From Flavihumibacter rivuli (lineage in GTDB: Bacteria; Bacteroidota; Bacteroidia; Chitinophagales; Chitinophagaceae), in contig NZ_CP092334.1 in assembly GCF_018595685.2 (NCBI RefSeq), positions 1,330,001 to 1,394,000 of the forward strand: 64,000 nt of DNA, written 5' to 3'. Below, one piece after another: positions 18,969 to 28,698 of this stretch; within the stretch, counting starts at the first letter, position 1; each line of letters opens with the position of its first letter. The position numbers and the translations under genes were made by a program. Under the pieces are notes generated by a model. That model worked only from the letters and a program-made list of their open reading frames with translations, did not search any database and had not been told where the DNA came from.

Positions 18969-20795
18969 TCAAGCTGCGTCTTCATCCTGGTCATCTTGCT
19001 GGTGCTCGTACAGGTAGGCATAATAGCCATTGTTATTGATTAATTCCTCATGCGTTCCCATCTCCGCAATGCGACCATCTTCCATCACAACAATGGTATC
19101 AAATTCGAAGAGCGAGAATATCCGGTGTGTGATGATAATTGCTGTTTTATCATGCAAAAACGCATATAGATTACCGATAATCTGTTTTTCTGTCTTGGCA
19201 TCCACCGCACTGAGGCAATCGTCAAACACCACTACCTTAGGATCCTTTACCAGTGCGCGGGCAATGCTTATCCTTTGCTTTTGACCGCCACTCAATGTAA
19301 CTCCCCGCTCCCCTACCATGGTCTCATACTGCTGGCTGAATCCTTCTATCTCTTTATGGACGCTGGCTGCCCTTGCCGCCTTTTCCACCTGCTCATCCGA
19401 CGCTGCCCCCAGGCCAAATGCGATATTGTTGCGGATGGTATCACTGAACAGGAATACATCCTGCGGCACATAAGCCACCTGGTTGCGCAATGCCTGCAGG
19501 TCGATGGACCGCAGGTCAACCCCATCGATCCTGATACTTCCTTCATTGGGGTCATACATGCGCAGCAGCAATTGGGCCAGGGTTGTCTTCCCACTTCCCG
19601 TCCGCCCAATGATCGCCACTTTCTGGCCCTTATTGATGTTGAGGGTGAATTTATCCATCGCCCTGATGCCGGTATGGGCATAGGTAAAGCTTACCTGGTC
19701 GAAACTGATATTGCCTTCAAAAGCAGGCTCAACAGGGTTTTCAGGTTGGTGGATCAGGGTGTCGGTCTGCAGGAATTCATTGATCCTTTTCTGCGATGCA
19801 GCTGCACGCTGGATCATGCTGGCCGTCCAGCCGATGGCACTCACCGGGAAAGTGAGGATATTAATGTACATGATGAATTCTGCCAGGGTTCCTGTGGTCA
19901 CACCCGATCCCGGCTGCATGGCATAGATACCTCCCACCAGGATGGTCATCAGGGTACTGATACCGATCATCAATGACATCGATGGAAAATAGATGGCTTC
20001 CACTTTGGCAAGGCCAATGGCATTCTGACGATAGGCCTCACTGTTTTGTTCAAAGAAAAGTTGCTGGGCCTTCTCCTGCACGAATGACTTGATGACCCTG
20101 ATGCCTGAATAGGATTCCTGTGCAGTGGTCGTCAGGTCACTCAGCAAGGCCTGGATGCGCTCACTTTTCCTGTTGATGATGGTGTTCACATAATAGATGG
20201 TAATAGCCAATAACGGCAGGGGAGCCAATACCAGCAAGGTCAGCCTGGGATTGGCCCGGAGCATGTACCATACACTGAAGCTGATGGTAAAGGCCAGGTT
20301 GATGAAGTACATGATGGCCGGACCGGTATACATCCTTACCCTGCTCACGTCTTCGGCTATGCGATTCATCAGGTCACCGGTACTGTTCTTCTTGTAAAAG
20401 CTCAGGTCGAGCAACTGGTAATGCTTATAGATCTCATTCTTCTGTTCATATTCAATATACCTGCTCATTACAATGATGGTCTGGCGCATCAGGAACATAA
20501 AGAAGCCGGAAATAAGGGCTACTGCCAGCAATACCACACCGCAGAGTAGCACTATCCTGCCAAAGCTCATATCGTGGGTAAAATCGACCATGAACTGCAC
20601 CAGCGGGTCGTAGGCATGCACCTGTTTCCTGGGCTGGTAACCAGGCAACTGCTTCTCCACCGCATCGATCACGAATCCGGTGATCTGGGGCGCCAGGATG
20701 CGGAAATAGTTGGACAACACTATGAAAAGTATGCCCAGGAAGAAGCGTACGCGGTATTTCCAGAAATATTTATAAAGGGCGGAAAGATGTTTCAT
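18969..20795 (-). CDS. ABC exporter half-transporter (MdlA/MsbA-like)
   Basis: Fused transporter of 608 residues: a six-helix membrane domain (about 1-330) and one ATPase domain (about 350-600). Walker A GRTGSGKTT, Q-loop VPQDVFLFSDTI, signature LSGGQKQR and switch histidine ITHR are intact. Walker B reads VVVFDDCLSAVD, so the catalytic Glu is Asp, as in the weak site of heterodimeric exporters such as MdlA or BmrC. No second half-transporter gene lies next to it. Substrate unknown; lipids, peptides or drugs are all possible. Confidence 0.88.
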   Translation of the reverse strand: MKHLSALYKYFWKYRVRFFLGILFIVLSNYFRILAPQITGFVIDAVEKQLPGYQPRKQVHAYDPLVQFMVDFTHDMSFGRIVLLCGVVLLAVALISGFFMFLMRQTIIVMSRYIEYEQKNEIYKHYQLLDLSFYKKNSTGDLMNRIAEDVSRVRMYTGPAIMYFINLAFTISFSVWYMLRANPRLTLLVLAPLPLLAITIYYVNTIINRKSERIQALLSDLTTTAQESYSGIRVIKSFVQEKAQQLFFEQNSEAYRQNAIGLAKVEAIYFPSMSLMIGISTLMTILVGGIYAMQPGSGVTTGTLAEFIMYINILTFPVSAIGWTASMIQRAAASQKRINEFLQTDTLIHQPENPVEPAFEGNISFDQVSFTYAHTGIRAMDKFTLNINKGQKVAIIGRTGSGKTTLAQLLLRMYDPNEGSIRIDGVDLRSIDLQALRNQVAYVPQDVFLFSDTIRNNIAFGLGAASDEQVEKAARAASVHKEIEGFSQQYETMVGERGVTLSGGQKQRISIARALVKDPKVVVFDDCLSAVDAKTEKQIIGNLYAFLHDKTAIIITHRIFSLFEFDTIVVMEDGRIAEMGTHEELINNNGYYAYLYEHQQDDQDEDAA

Positions 20796-21222
20796 TGGTG
20801 CGAAGGTAAGGAGGAGGGAGGGAGATGTGGAGATGTGGAAATGTGAAAATGTGGAGATGTGATAGCTATGCCAACCGGTTAGGTTCGTTTAGATCTGGCC
20901 CCCCTCCGCTTCGCTAAAAGGGCAAAGTGTGGAAATGTGGAGTTCCTCCTATGTTAAAGCTTCGGCGGGTGGGGTGTGGAGAGGTGACTATTCGCCAACC
21001 AGGCTGAACTGCTCATGGTGACGCACCTTTTTCATGTTACCAAGATATGCAGGCCTGCAATTTTTTATCCGATCCTGATCAGTATTTAACACCATCCTAG
21101 ACCGGAAACCGCTCATACCGCCTCTGCAACCACTCACCACTGACCAACCAAAATTGAACGGTTGCCACCTGCCAGGTCAAGCCGATTTCTTCGTATATTT
21201 TGCCTTCATAAATCAACTTAAC
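20796..21222. other. Intergenic region with repeat debris
   Basis: Contains a 37-bp octamer array (20825-20861), a short partial array (20927-20942), and a GC-rich block at 20956-20986 that matches 51237-51267 inverted at 27 of 31 positions. The right part should hold the promoter of the 21223 gene. No gene is supported. Confidence 0.7.
20825..20861 (+). repeat. Octamer array, solo copy
   Basis: Units ATGTGGAG, ATGTGGAA, ATGTGAAA, ATGTGGAG and a partial ATGTG, with the same third-unit variation (GAA) as the two arrays that enclose the cassette in sdh. Confidence 0.85.
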
Positions 21223-22170
21223 ATGTCAACGAATCGCCGCCAATTCATCAGGCAGGCCGGTACCCTGGCTGCAGGTGTTGCAGGCCTCTCCTTACTGGAC
21301 AACCCTCTTTTTGCCGCACCGGCACCCGCCAAACCTTTCTTCGAGATCTCCCTTGCCCAATGGTCGCTCCACAAAGCGCTTTTCAAGAAGGAACTCGATA
21401 ACCTCGACTTCCCCGCCAAAGCCAGGAAGGATTTTGGCATCAGCGTAGTGGAATACGTGAACCAATTCTTCAAGGACAAGGCAAAGGACGAAGCCTACCT
21501 GAATGAACTGCTCAAGCGATGCAAAGACAATGGGGTAACCAACCACCTGATCATGTGCGATGGTGAAGGGGAACTGGGCGATGCGGATGAAGCTGCACGC
21601 ACCAAGGCAGTAGAGAACCATTACAAGTGGGTGGATGCCGCTGCCTTCCTGGGTTGCAAGACCATCAGGGTGAATGCAGCAGGAAAAGGCACCGCTGAAG
21701 AAGTGGCCAAACGAGCAGCCGATGGACTCCACAGACTTGGAGAATATGGTGCCAAGGCCGGCATCAACGTGATCGTGGAGAACCATGGTGGATACTCTTC
21801 CAATGGCCAGTGGTTATCAGGTGTAATGAAATCCGTAAACCTGAAAAACGTAGGAACCCTGCCCGACTTCGGCAATTTCTGCATTAAGCGCGATAGCGCT
21901 AACTGGATGAACTGCCTCGAATCCTACGACCGTTATGTAGGCACCCAGGAACTGATGCCTTTCGCCAAGGGCGTTAGTGCCAAGAGTTACGACTTCGACG
22001 AGAAAGGCAATTGCATCGAAACAGACTATTATAAGATGCTTAAGATCGTGAAGGAATCGGGCTTCAAGGGCTATATCGGCATCGAATACGAAGGAAGCAA
22101 ACTTTCAGAAGATGACGGTATCCGCAGGACAAAGGAATTGCTGGAACGTGTGGCCAAATCAATGAAATAG
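21223..22170 (+). CDS. Sugar phosphate isomerase/epimerase-like TIM-barrel protein, exported
   Basis: 315 residues from the ATG at 21223. The N-terminus [22 protein letters not shown] resembles a twin-arginine-type export signal with RR at the right place, followed by an alanine/proline linker. The rest is the AP-endonuclease-2-like TIM barrel of xylose-isomerase-type proteins: [13 protein letters not shown] near residue 42, an IRVNAAGKG strand, [13 protein letters not shown] with a probable metal-binding Glu near 185, LPDFGNFC near 215 and GYIGIEYEG near 285. Such proteins isomerise or epimerise keto-sugars; the substrate cannot be told. It is a lone + strand gene among leftward genes and ends in a strong terminator. 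Confidence 0.8.
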   Translation: MSTNRRQFIRQAGTLAAGVAGLSLLDNPLFAAPAPAKPFFEISLAQWSLHKALFKKELDNLDFPAKARKDFGISVVEYVNQFFKDKAKDEAYLNELLKRCKDNGVTNHLIMCDGEGELGDADEAARTKAVENHYKWVDAAAFLGCKTIRVNAAGKGTAEEVAKRAADGLHRLGEYGAKAGINVIVENHGGYSSNGQWLSGVMKSVNLKNVGTLPDFGNFCIKRDSANWMNCLESYDRYVGTQELMPFAKGVSAKSYDFDEKGNCIETDYYKMLKIVKESGFKGYIGIEYEGSKLSEDDGIRRTKELLERVAKSMK

Positions 22171-22189
22171 AACCCAACTTACCAGGAAG

Positions 22190-22218
22190 AAAAAAGAGCG
22201 CAAACGCGCTCTTTTTTT
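22190..22218. terminator. Bidirectional terminator
   Basis: AGAGCGC, a short AAAC loop and GCGCTCT, flanked by A and T runs, lie between the convergent isomerase gene and the 3' end of the efflux operon. Confidence 0.85.
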
Positions 22219-22307
22219 ACAACTGGCATCTAACATCAACATACAACCGAAAAAAACTACTAACCGGTTTTACTGGAAGGTGTTTATTAGTAATGTTTTT
22301 CTCCTGT

Positions 22308-23756
22308 TTACTTCCATCCCCCACCCAGGGCCCTGTAGAGGTCAACCTGTGCAGCGAACAATTTCCTCCGGTTATTCACCAGTTCAAGTTCTGCATCCAG
22401 TACGCCTTTCTGTGCAGTGATCACTTCCAGGTAATTCGCATATCCTCCTATGTAGAGATCCCTGGCTGTACTTACCGCAGCTGAAAGGATGGCGAACTCG
22501 CGCTCCTTATATCCATATTGCTCATTCAGGTTCCGGAGGTTAGACAACTGTGTAGCAACTTCCTGGTAAGCATTCAGGAGGCTACGCTGGTATTGGTAGA
22601 AAGCCGTAAGCTGCTGTGAACCGGCAATCTTTAGGTCTGCTTTCAACTGCTTCCTGTTCAGGACTGGCGCACTCAATCCGCCCAGAACGCCCCAGGCAAT
22701 AGATTCCGGCGTGAAGAGTACCGAAGTCCGGAAACTGTTCAATCCGGCGTAGGGATTAATAGTTAAAGCCGGCAGGAAAGCCGCCCTCACCGCAGCCACA
22801 TCGGCCCTGGCAGCCTGCAGTTGCCATTCTGCGGCCTGGATATCCGGACGGTTCAGCAACGCATTACCGGGCACCCCTTGCCGTAAGTTTGGCGCCAGGG
22901 GTTGTTGCAGGATGGGAGTACCCCTGCGGATGGGTTGCGGATATCGCCCCAACAGGAAATTAAGTTCGTTCTCCACTCCCACGATCTGTTGCTTCACCCC
23001 AAACTCCATGGCCTGGGTACGCAACAACTGCGCTTCAAACTGCTGCACGGCCAATTCGGTTGCTCTCCCTCCCTGCTTCTGTATCTTCACTACATCCAGC
23101 GCCTGCTGTTGCAGGTTGATATTCTTCTTGAGGATATCCAATTCATTGTCCAGGCTCAGTAACTCGTAATAGAGTCCTGCAACTTGTGCCACCATTTGGG
23201 TAGACAGGAGTCGCTGTTCCTGGCGGGACGCTTCATAACGGGCAATGGCCGCTTTCTTCTGGCTCTTCAGCTTACCCCAGAGATCCACTTCCCATTGGCT
23301 GCGCAGGCCAATGAAATAATCCGGTGTAACCGGGTCCGGGATCTTTTTGTCACCGGTCACATTAGGTGAAAGATTGGAGTCGAAGTTGCCGACACCGTTC
23401 ATGGTGTAGTCGCCGTAGTTATCCACGCCTGTAGAAACCACCGCATTCACCGTGGGCCAGAAGGCCGCACGACGCTGCAACACCTGCTGATTGAGAATAG
23501 CGATCTTCTGCATGGCCACCTGCATATCGGGGTTGTTCACCATGGCCGTATCCACCAGTGAAGCCAGGAATTTGTCGGAATAGAACTGTTTCCATGGCTG
23601 GTCACCAGTACCCAGGGAATCTGCTGCATTGCCTGCCGAACCCGGCAACTGTTTAACCTCCGGCTCCCTGACCGGCGCTGCCACCCGGCAGCCCGTGACC
23701 ACCCAAAAGGCAGAGACAGCGATCAATACCAGCGACCAATTATTTCGTTTATACAT
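22308..23756 (-). CDS. RND efflux outer-membrane channel, TolC/NodT family lipoprotein
   Basis: Outer-membrane exit duct of the tripartite pump encoded upstream. The signal ends in VVTGCRVAAP (Cys23), so the protein is a lipoprotein as in the OprM/NodT branch. Two repeated outer-membrane efflux domains follow, with typical stretches SQWEVDLWGKLKSQKKAA near residue 150, LNRPDIQAAEWQLQAA near 295 and a final AQVDLYRALGGGW. The length (482) is normal. Its start overlaps the 3' end of the pump gene by eight bases, which implies coupled translation. Confidence 0.93.
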   Translation of the reverse strand: MYKRNNWSLVLIAVSAFWVVTGCRVAAPVREPEVKQLPGSAGNAADSLGTGDQPWKQFYSDKFLASLVDTAMVNNPDMQVAMQKIAILNQQVLQRRAAFWPTVNAVVSTGVDNYGDYTMNGVGNFDSNLSPNVTGDKKIPDPVTPDYFIGLRSQWEVDLWGKLKSQKKAAIARYEASRQEQRLLSTQMVAQVAGLYYELLSLDNELDILKKNINLQQQALDVVKIQKQGGRATELAVQQFEAQLLRTQAMEFGVKQQIVGVENELNFLLGRYPQPIRRGTPILQQPLAPNLRQGVPGNALLNRPDIQAAEWQLQAARADVAAVRAAFLPALTINPYAGLNSFRTSVLFTPESIAWGVLGGLSAPVLNRKQLKADLKIAGSQQLTAFYQYQRSLLNAYQEVATQLSNLRNLNEQYGYKEREFAILSAAVSTARDLYIGGYANYLEVITAQKGVLDAELELVNNRRKLFAAQVDLYRALGGGWK

Positions 23757-26700
23757 TTTCGTTATTTACTTGATTGTTCAGAATGACAGGCTTTTCCTTC
23801 TTTCCCATGGATGCGAAGAGGAAGTAAAGACCGGGGATCACCAAAACCCCGAAGACCGTACCGATCAGCATCCCACCGGCCGCAGCCGTCCCAATGGAAC
23901 GGTTACCCATGGCACCGGCACCACTGGCCATACAGAGCGGGATCAGGCCCGCGATAAAGGCAAAGGAGGTCATCAGGATGGGACGCAAACGCGAGGCAGC
24001 TCCTTCACGGGCTGCATCCAAAACGCTTAATCCTTCCTTGCTTCGCTGGATGGCGAACTCCACGATCAGGATGGCGTTCTTGCCCAACAAACCGATGAGC
24101 ATTACCAGTGCCACCTGCGCATAGATATTGTTCTCGAGGCCGAACAATTTCAATGCAGCGAATGCACCGAATATCCCGGCTGGCAAGGACAATATAACAG
24201 GCAGGGGCAATAGAAAACTTTCATACTGCGCCGCCAGCAACAGGTAAACGAAAATGAGACAGATGATGAAGATGTAAACGGCCTGGTTACCGGACAGCAC
24301 CTGTTCACGGGTCATACCACTCCATTCAATGCTGAAACCACGCGGCAATTGGGTAGCGGCTTCCTCTATGGCAGCAATGGCATCACCGGAACTATAGCCC
24401 TGCGACGCATCACCATTGATCATAGCCGAAGTGTACATGTTGTAGCGGGTCAACTGTTCTGGCCCATACACCCTTTCCAGCCTGATGAAAGTGGAATAGG
24501 GCACCATCTCCCCCCTGTCATTCTTCACATACAATTGAAGGATATCCTCAGGGCCTTTACGGTATTGAGGGTAAGCCTGCACCATAACCTTATACATCTG
24601 ACCGAAGCGGATGAAGTTGGTGGCATAAAAGCTACCCAACAGGGTTTGCAGGGTACTCATTGCATTGTCCACAGTCACCCCTTTCTTCGCTGCCATATCA
24701 TGATCAACATGCACCAGGTATTGAGGGAAACTGGGATCGAAACTGGTGAAGGCCGCGCTGACTACAGGGGAAGCTTCCAGGCTGGCAATGAATTGCCTGG
24801 TCACCTGGTCTGTTTGCTGCAGGTTACCTGAACCGGTCTTATCGATCAGTCGAACTTCAAATCCACTCGCGTTACCGAAGCCCGGTACCGTTGGCGGTGG
24901 GAAGAATTCAATACGCGCGTCCTGTATGTGTTTGGTCTTCTCCTGTAAAATAGCCATGATATCATTTACCGACTCTTCCCGTTCATGCCATGGCTTGAGG
25001 TTGATCATACCCATACCATAAGAAGCACCGGCCACTTCATTCACCAGGCTATAACCTGCAAGGGTGGCAACCGATTCAACTGACTTTAGCTTCGAAGCCT
25101 CTGCCTGCACCATATCCAGCACCTTCTCGGTACGCTCCACTGTTGCACCCTGTGGCGTGGTCACGTTGATGTACACCATACCCTGGTCCTCCGTCGGGAT
25201 GAATCCACTGGGAAGGATCTTGCTGACACCAAACGTAGCAACGCAGAAAAGTATCAGCAGGCCAAAGGTCACCATACGCCTGCCGGCAATGCGGTTGATA
25301 AGGCCATTGTATTTCCCCGCAATGCCATCATAGCCATTATTGAACTTGCGGAAAAAAGCCTTCAACCAGCCCTTGCCATTGGGGTTGGTATGCTTCAGCA
25401 TCAGGGCACAGAGCGCCGGGGTAAGCGTTAACGCATTGATGCCGGAGATCACGATAGAAATGGCCAGTGTCAGGGAGAATTGGCGGTAGAACACCCCCAC
25501 AGGTCCCGAGAGGAAAGCAACAGGCACAAATACAGCCGACATTACCAGCGTGATCGCCACGATAGCACCACTGATCTCCTTCATGGCTGCAACAGTCGCA
25601 TCCATGGCGGAAAGATGTTCTTCGTGCATCTTCACGTGAACGGCTTCCACCACTACAATGGCATTGTCCACCACGATACCGATGGCCAATACCAGTGCGA
25701 ACAAGGTGAGCAGGTTGATGGAGAAGCCCAGCGCCTGCATGAAGGCTAGTGTACCGATCAGCGCCACTGGTACGGCCAATGCTGGGATCAGGGTAGAACG
25801 AAAATCCTGCAGGAAGATGAACACCACGATGAACACGAGGATGAAAGCTTCCACCAGGGTCTTCAGAACTTCCTTGATGGAAGCATCCAGGAATCGTGAT
25901 ACATCGTAAGCGATATTGAATTCCATTCCCGGAGGAAAGGAGGTTTCTTTCAATTCCGCCATCCTTTCCTTCACTGCATTGATCACCTCCCTCGCATTGG
26001 AGCCTGGTCGCTGCTTCAACATAATGGATGCCGCAGGCCGCCCATCAGTCTTGGATGCCATACTATAAGTCATGGAACCAAACTCCACATCGGCAATATC
26101 TTTCAACCTTAACAGGGATCCATCTTCCTTGGCACGGATCACAACGTTTTCATATTGTTTGGGCTCGAAATACTTACCGGTATAGCGGAGCACATATTGC
26201 ATGGACTGGGCTTCCCTTCCAGAGCTTTCGCCCAGTTTACCAGGGGCCGCTTCAATATTCTGGTTACGCAGGGCCTGCACCACTTCTTCAGCCGAAACAG
26301 TATAGGCTACCATGCGGTCGGGTTTCAGCCATACACGCATGGAATACTCACGTTGGCCCATGATCTCGGCAAAGCCCACACCATCAATACGCTTCAATTC
26401 CTGTAGGATATTGATATCGGCAAAATTGTAAATAAAAGCTTCATCTGCAGCGGTATCCTTACTCATCACGTTCAGGTATAGCAGCATACTATTCACTTCC
26501 TTCTCCGTGGTCACACCCGCCTTGATCACCTCTTCCGGCAATTCATCCAATACCGTGGTCACACGGTTCTGGACGTTTACGGCGGCCACATCAGGATCGG
26601 TACCTACTTTGAAGAATACCTGGATCAGGGTATTCCCGTTGTTACTGGATACGGAGGACATATAGGTCATGCCGGGCACACCATTTATGGCGCGTTCCAG

Positions 26701-26892
26701 CGGTGTGGCCACGGCTTTCGCACATACTTCAGCGTTAGCACCGGTGTACTTTGCAGTTACTACCACTGAAGGGGGTACGATATCAGGGAATTGGGTTACC
26801 GGGAGGGTAAAGAGGGCCAACAAACCCAGCAGGGTAATGATCAGTGAGATCACCAGCGACAACACCGGTCGCCGGATAAAAGTTTCTACCAT
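23749..26892 (-). CDS. RND multidrug efflux pump, inner-membrane HAE1-type transporter
   Basis: Proton-driven pump that takes substrates from periplasm and membrane. 1047 residues from the ATG at 26892 (the frame extends nine codons further, to 26919). N-terminal FIRRPVLSLVISLII and FPDIVPPSVVVTAKYTGA are typical of AcrB relatives, and twelve membrane helices with two large periplasmic loops are evident. In helix 4 the proton-relay pair appears as VVDNAIVVVEAV, with Asn in place of the second Asp of E. coli AcrB. Middle gene of the operon adaptor-pump-channel. Confidence 0.93.
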   Translation of the reverse strand: MVETFIRRPVLSLVISLIITLLGLLALFTLPVTQFPDIVPPSVVVTAKYTGANAEVCAKAVATPLERAINGVPGMTYMSSVSSNNGNTLIQVFFKVGTDPDVAAVNVQNRVTTVLDELPEEVIKAGVTTEKEVNSMLLYLNVMSKDTAADEAFIYNFADINILQELKRIDGVGFAEIMGQREYSMRVWLKPDRMVAYTVSAEEVVQALRNQNIEAAPGKLGESSGREAQSMQYVLRYTGKYFEPKQYENVVIRAKEDGSLLRLKDIADVEFGSMTYSMASKTDGRPAASIMLKQRPGSNAREVINAVKERMAELKETSFPPGMEFNIAYDVSRFLDASIKEVLKTLVEAFILVFIVVFIFLQDFRSTLIPALAVPVALIGTLAFMQALGFSINLLTLFALVLAIGIVVDNAIVVVEAVHVKMHEEHLSAMDATVAAMKEISGAIVAITLVMSAVFVPVAFLSGPVGVFYRQFSLTLAISIVISGINALTLTPALCALMLKHTNPNGKGWLKAFFRKFNNGYDGIAGKYNGLINRIAGRRMVTFGLLILFCVATFGVSKILPSGFIPTEDQGMVYINVTTPQGATVERTEKVLDMVQAEASKLKSVESVATLAGYSLVNEVAGASYGMGMINLKPWHEREESVNDIMAILQEKTKHIQDARIEFFPPPTVPGFGNASGFEVRLIDKTGSGNLQQTDQVTRQFIASLEASPVVSAAFTSFDPSFPQYLVHVDHDMAAKKGVTVDNAMSTLQTLLGSFYATNFIRFGQMYKVMVQAYPQYRKGPEDILQLYVKNDRGEMVPYSTFIRLERVYGPEQLTRYNMYTSAMINGDASQGYSSGDAIAAIEEAATQLPRGFSIEWSGMTREQVLSGNQAVYIFIICLIFVYLLLAAQYESFLLPLPVILSLPAGIFGAFAALKLFGLENNIYAQVALVMLIGLLGKNAILIVEFAIQRSKEGLSVLDAAREGAASRLRPILMTSFAFIAGLIPLCMASGAGAMGNRSIGTAAAGGMLIGTVFGVLVIPGLYFLFASMGKKEKPVILNNQVNNENV

Positions 26893-26957
26893 ATGTATAT
26901 GACTATATTGAGCAGCCACCTGCCAGGTGGCTGCCGGTTATGGGCTTCCAGAATTAA

Positions 26958-28058
26958 TTATTGCTTAACGACAGTGTAGCGCGGCTTCACTTCCATACCA
27001 TCACGCAGGTTCTGCGCGCCTTCATAAACGATCTTCTCACCGGGCTGCAAACCTGATACTACCAGGTAGGATTGTGCCAGGCGGCTGCCGGGGATAAAGC
27101 TGCGTTGGTGGATGCGATTGGATTGGTCCACGGTAAACACAAATGATTTATCCTGGATCTCGAAAACCGATTTCTGCGGAACCATTACCACATCGTTCAC
27201 CGCATTGGTGAGTTTTACTTTACCGGTGGCGCCATGCTTCAGGAGCCTGTCAGGATTCGGGAAGCGTGCACGGAAGGCAATGGAACCCGTACTTTCATCA
27301 AACTCCCCCTCCATGGTCTCGATCTTTCCGTGGTATTTATAATGGGAGCCATCGGCCAGTTCCAAGGCAATGGGATCGTCCGACCCCTCCTGCTTTTTTC
27401 GGGAGAATTGTAAGTATTCATTCTCGGATACATTGAAATACGCATATACTTCTGCGTTATCCGATAAGGTGGTGAGCAATGAACCTTCTTCCAGCAATGA
27501 ACCAGCCTTCAATGGGATCCGGTTGATATAGCCATCGAAAGGTGCACGGATCTCAGCATAGGACAAATTAAGGGCCGCCCTTTCTTTCTCTGCCTGGGCT
27601 TCTTTTGCCTTGGCGCGTGACGCATCCAGCTTAGCCTTCGCCAAATCAAGTTCAGATCCGGCCACCACATTCTTTTCTGCCAACAGCTTCACCCGCTGCA
27701 TTTCCAGCTCAGCCGATTTTACTTCAGCCAGGGCATTCAGGTAATTGGCATCCGCCTTTGCCAACGCATTGGCGAACTCCGCTTTATTCATCTTGAACAA
27801 AACCTGTCCTTTCCTTACAAATTGGCCTTCATCAACCAGGATACTTTCCAGGAAGCCGTGACCCTTTGAACGGATCTCCACGTTTCGCACGGCCTGGATA
27901 TCCGCTACATAAGCGGAATTCAAGAGGGTATCAACCTGGGTGAGCGCCATTACCGGCACTTCAGGAATATCTTTCTTATTTTTCTCTGCGGAATTGGCTG
28001 TACAGCCGGCAATAAACAATGGGGTAGCAAGAACCAGTAGCCAGTTCAGTCGTGACAT
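26958..28058 (-). CDS. RND efflux periplasmic adaptor (membrane fusion protein)
   Basis: Links pump and outer-membrane channel. 366 residues with lipobox FIAGC (Cys19). Layout is the standard one: barrel-sandwich first half with EIRSKGHGFLESILVDEGQFVRKGQVLF, a helical hairpin about residues 95-155 rich in A, K and E, then the returning half with IRAPFDGYINRIPLKAGSLLEEG, a beta-barrel domain and a C-terminal KSVFEIQDKSFVFTV / GLQPGEKIVYEGAQNLRDG segment. It lies 65 bp upstream of the pump gene. Confidence 0.93.
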   Translation of the reverse strand: MSRLNWLLVLATPLFIAGCTANSAEKNKKDIPEVPVMALTQVDTLLNSAYVADIQAVRNVEIRSKGHGFLESILVDEGQFVRKGQVLFKMNKAEFANALAKADANYLNALAEVKSAELEMQRVKLLAEKNVVAGSELDLAKAKLDASRAKAKEAQAEKERAALNLSYAEIRAPFDGYINRIPLKAGSLLEEGSLLTTLSDNAEVYAYFNVSENEYLQFSRKKQEGSDDPIALELADGSHYKYHGKIETMEGEFDESTGSIAFRARFPNPDRLLKHGATGKVKLTNAVNDVVMVPQKSVFEIQDKSFVFTVDQSNRIHQRSFIPGSRLAQSYLVVSGLQPGEKIVYEGAQNLRDGMEVKPRYTVVKQ

Positions 28059-28111
28059 ATTTTACATTTTAATGATTAGGATCCAACACTTAACAAGCAA
28101 TGGGATTCACA

Positions 28112-28501
28112 TTAAAATGGCGTCAATCGGAATAGGTAGCCCACGAAATCAGGGCTCTTGAGAAAGTCATATCGAATATAAGGAAAAAAGCTAACCTGGA
28201 GGGAAGATAGATCGGGCATATCCTCGTTCCGTTCAGCCACAGGCACTTGCAAAATCACCCGGTAACAGGCTGCCCTTAAACCATCCGGCACCAGGTTGAA
28301 CCTGCTGCAGCAGGCACGCAAAACCTCTGCAGGACCAAACTCCACTGTTTCAAGACTATGTTGCAGCTGCGGCGCTTTGGCAGTGATCCTGCATGGCTCT
28401 GGACTTTCCCCAAAAAAATCCGCCCTGGCATCAAAAGAAGCCAGTAACAGCCAAAGAAGGCTGATACAAAAAGAGAGCAATTTGGGTTTAAATGCTTGCA
28501 T
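28112..28501 (-). CDS. Small secreted cysteine-containing protein heading the efflux operon
   Basis: 129 residues, function unknown. A clear signal peptide (about residues 1-27, ending DARA) precedes a mature protein with four cysteines (CRIT, RACCSRF, RAACYRV), so disulfides in the periplasm are likely. No lipobox. The gene lies 53 bp upstream of the adaptor gene in the same direction, so it is probably the first gene of the operon. It could be a periplasmic sensor or accessory of the pump, but nothing in the sequence proves this. I do not recognise its family. Confidence 0.6.
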   Translation of the reverse strand: MQAFKPKLLSFCISLLWLLLASFDARADFFGESPEPCRITAKAPQLQHSLETVEFGPAEVLRACCSRFNLVPDGLRAACYRVILQVPVAERNEDMPDLSSLQVSFFPYIRYDFLKSPDFVGYLFRLTPF

Positions 28502-28698
28502 CGGACTTATTAACGGGATTATTGAACGATTGTTCAGGCCCTATTAAATTCCTCCGCAAGCTATTAAGAAACCCTTCCTGCCCATGTTAATGCAGATTAA
28601 AATTTCATGAAAATAGAAAATGTGCAATCATTGTTAAGCTAACCAAACCCGCTATACATGCAGGTTTTAGAGAGGTGCGAGGATTAACCCAATAGGTT

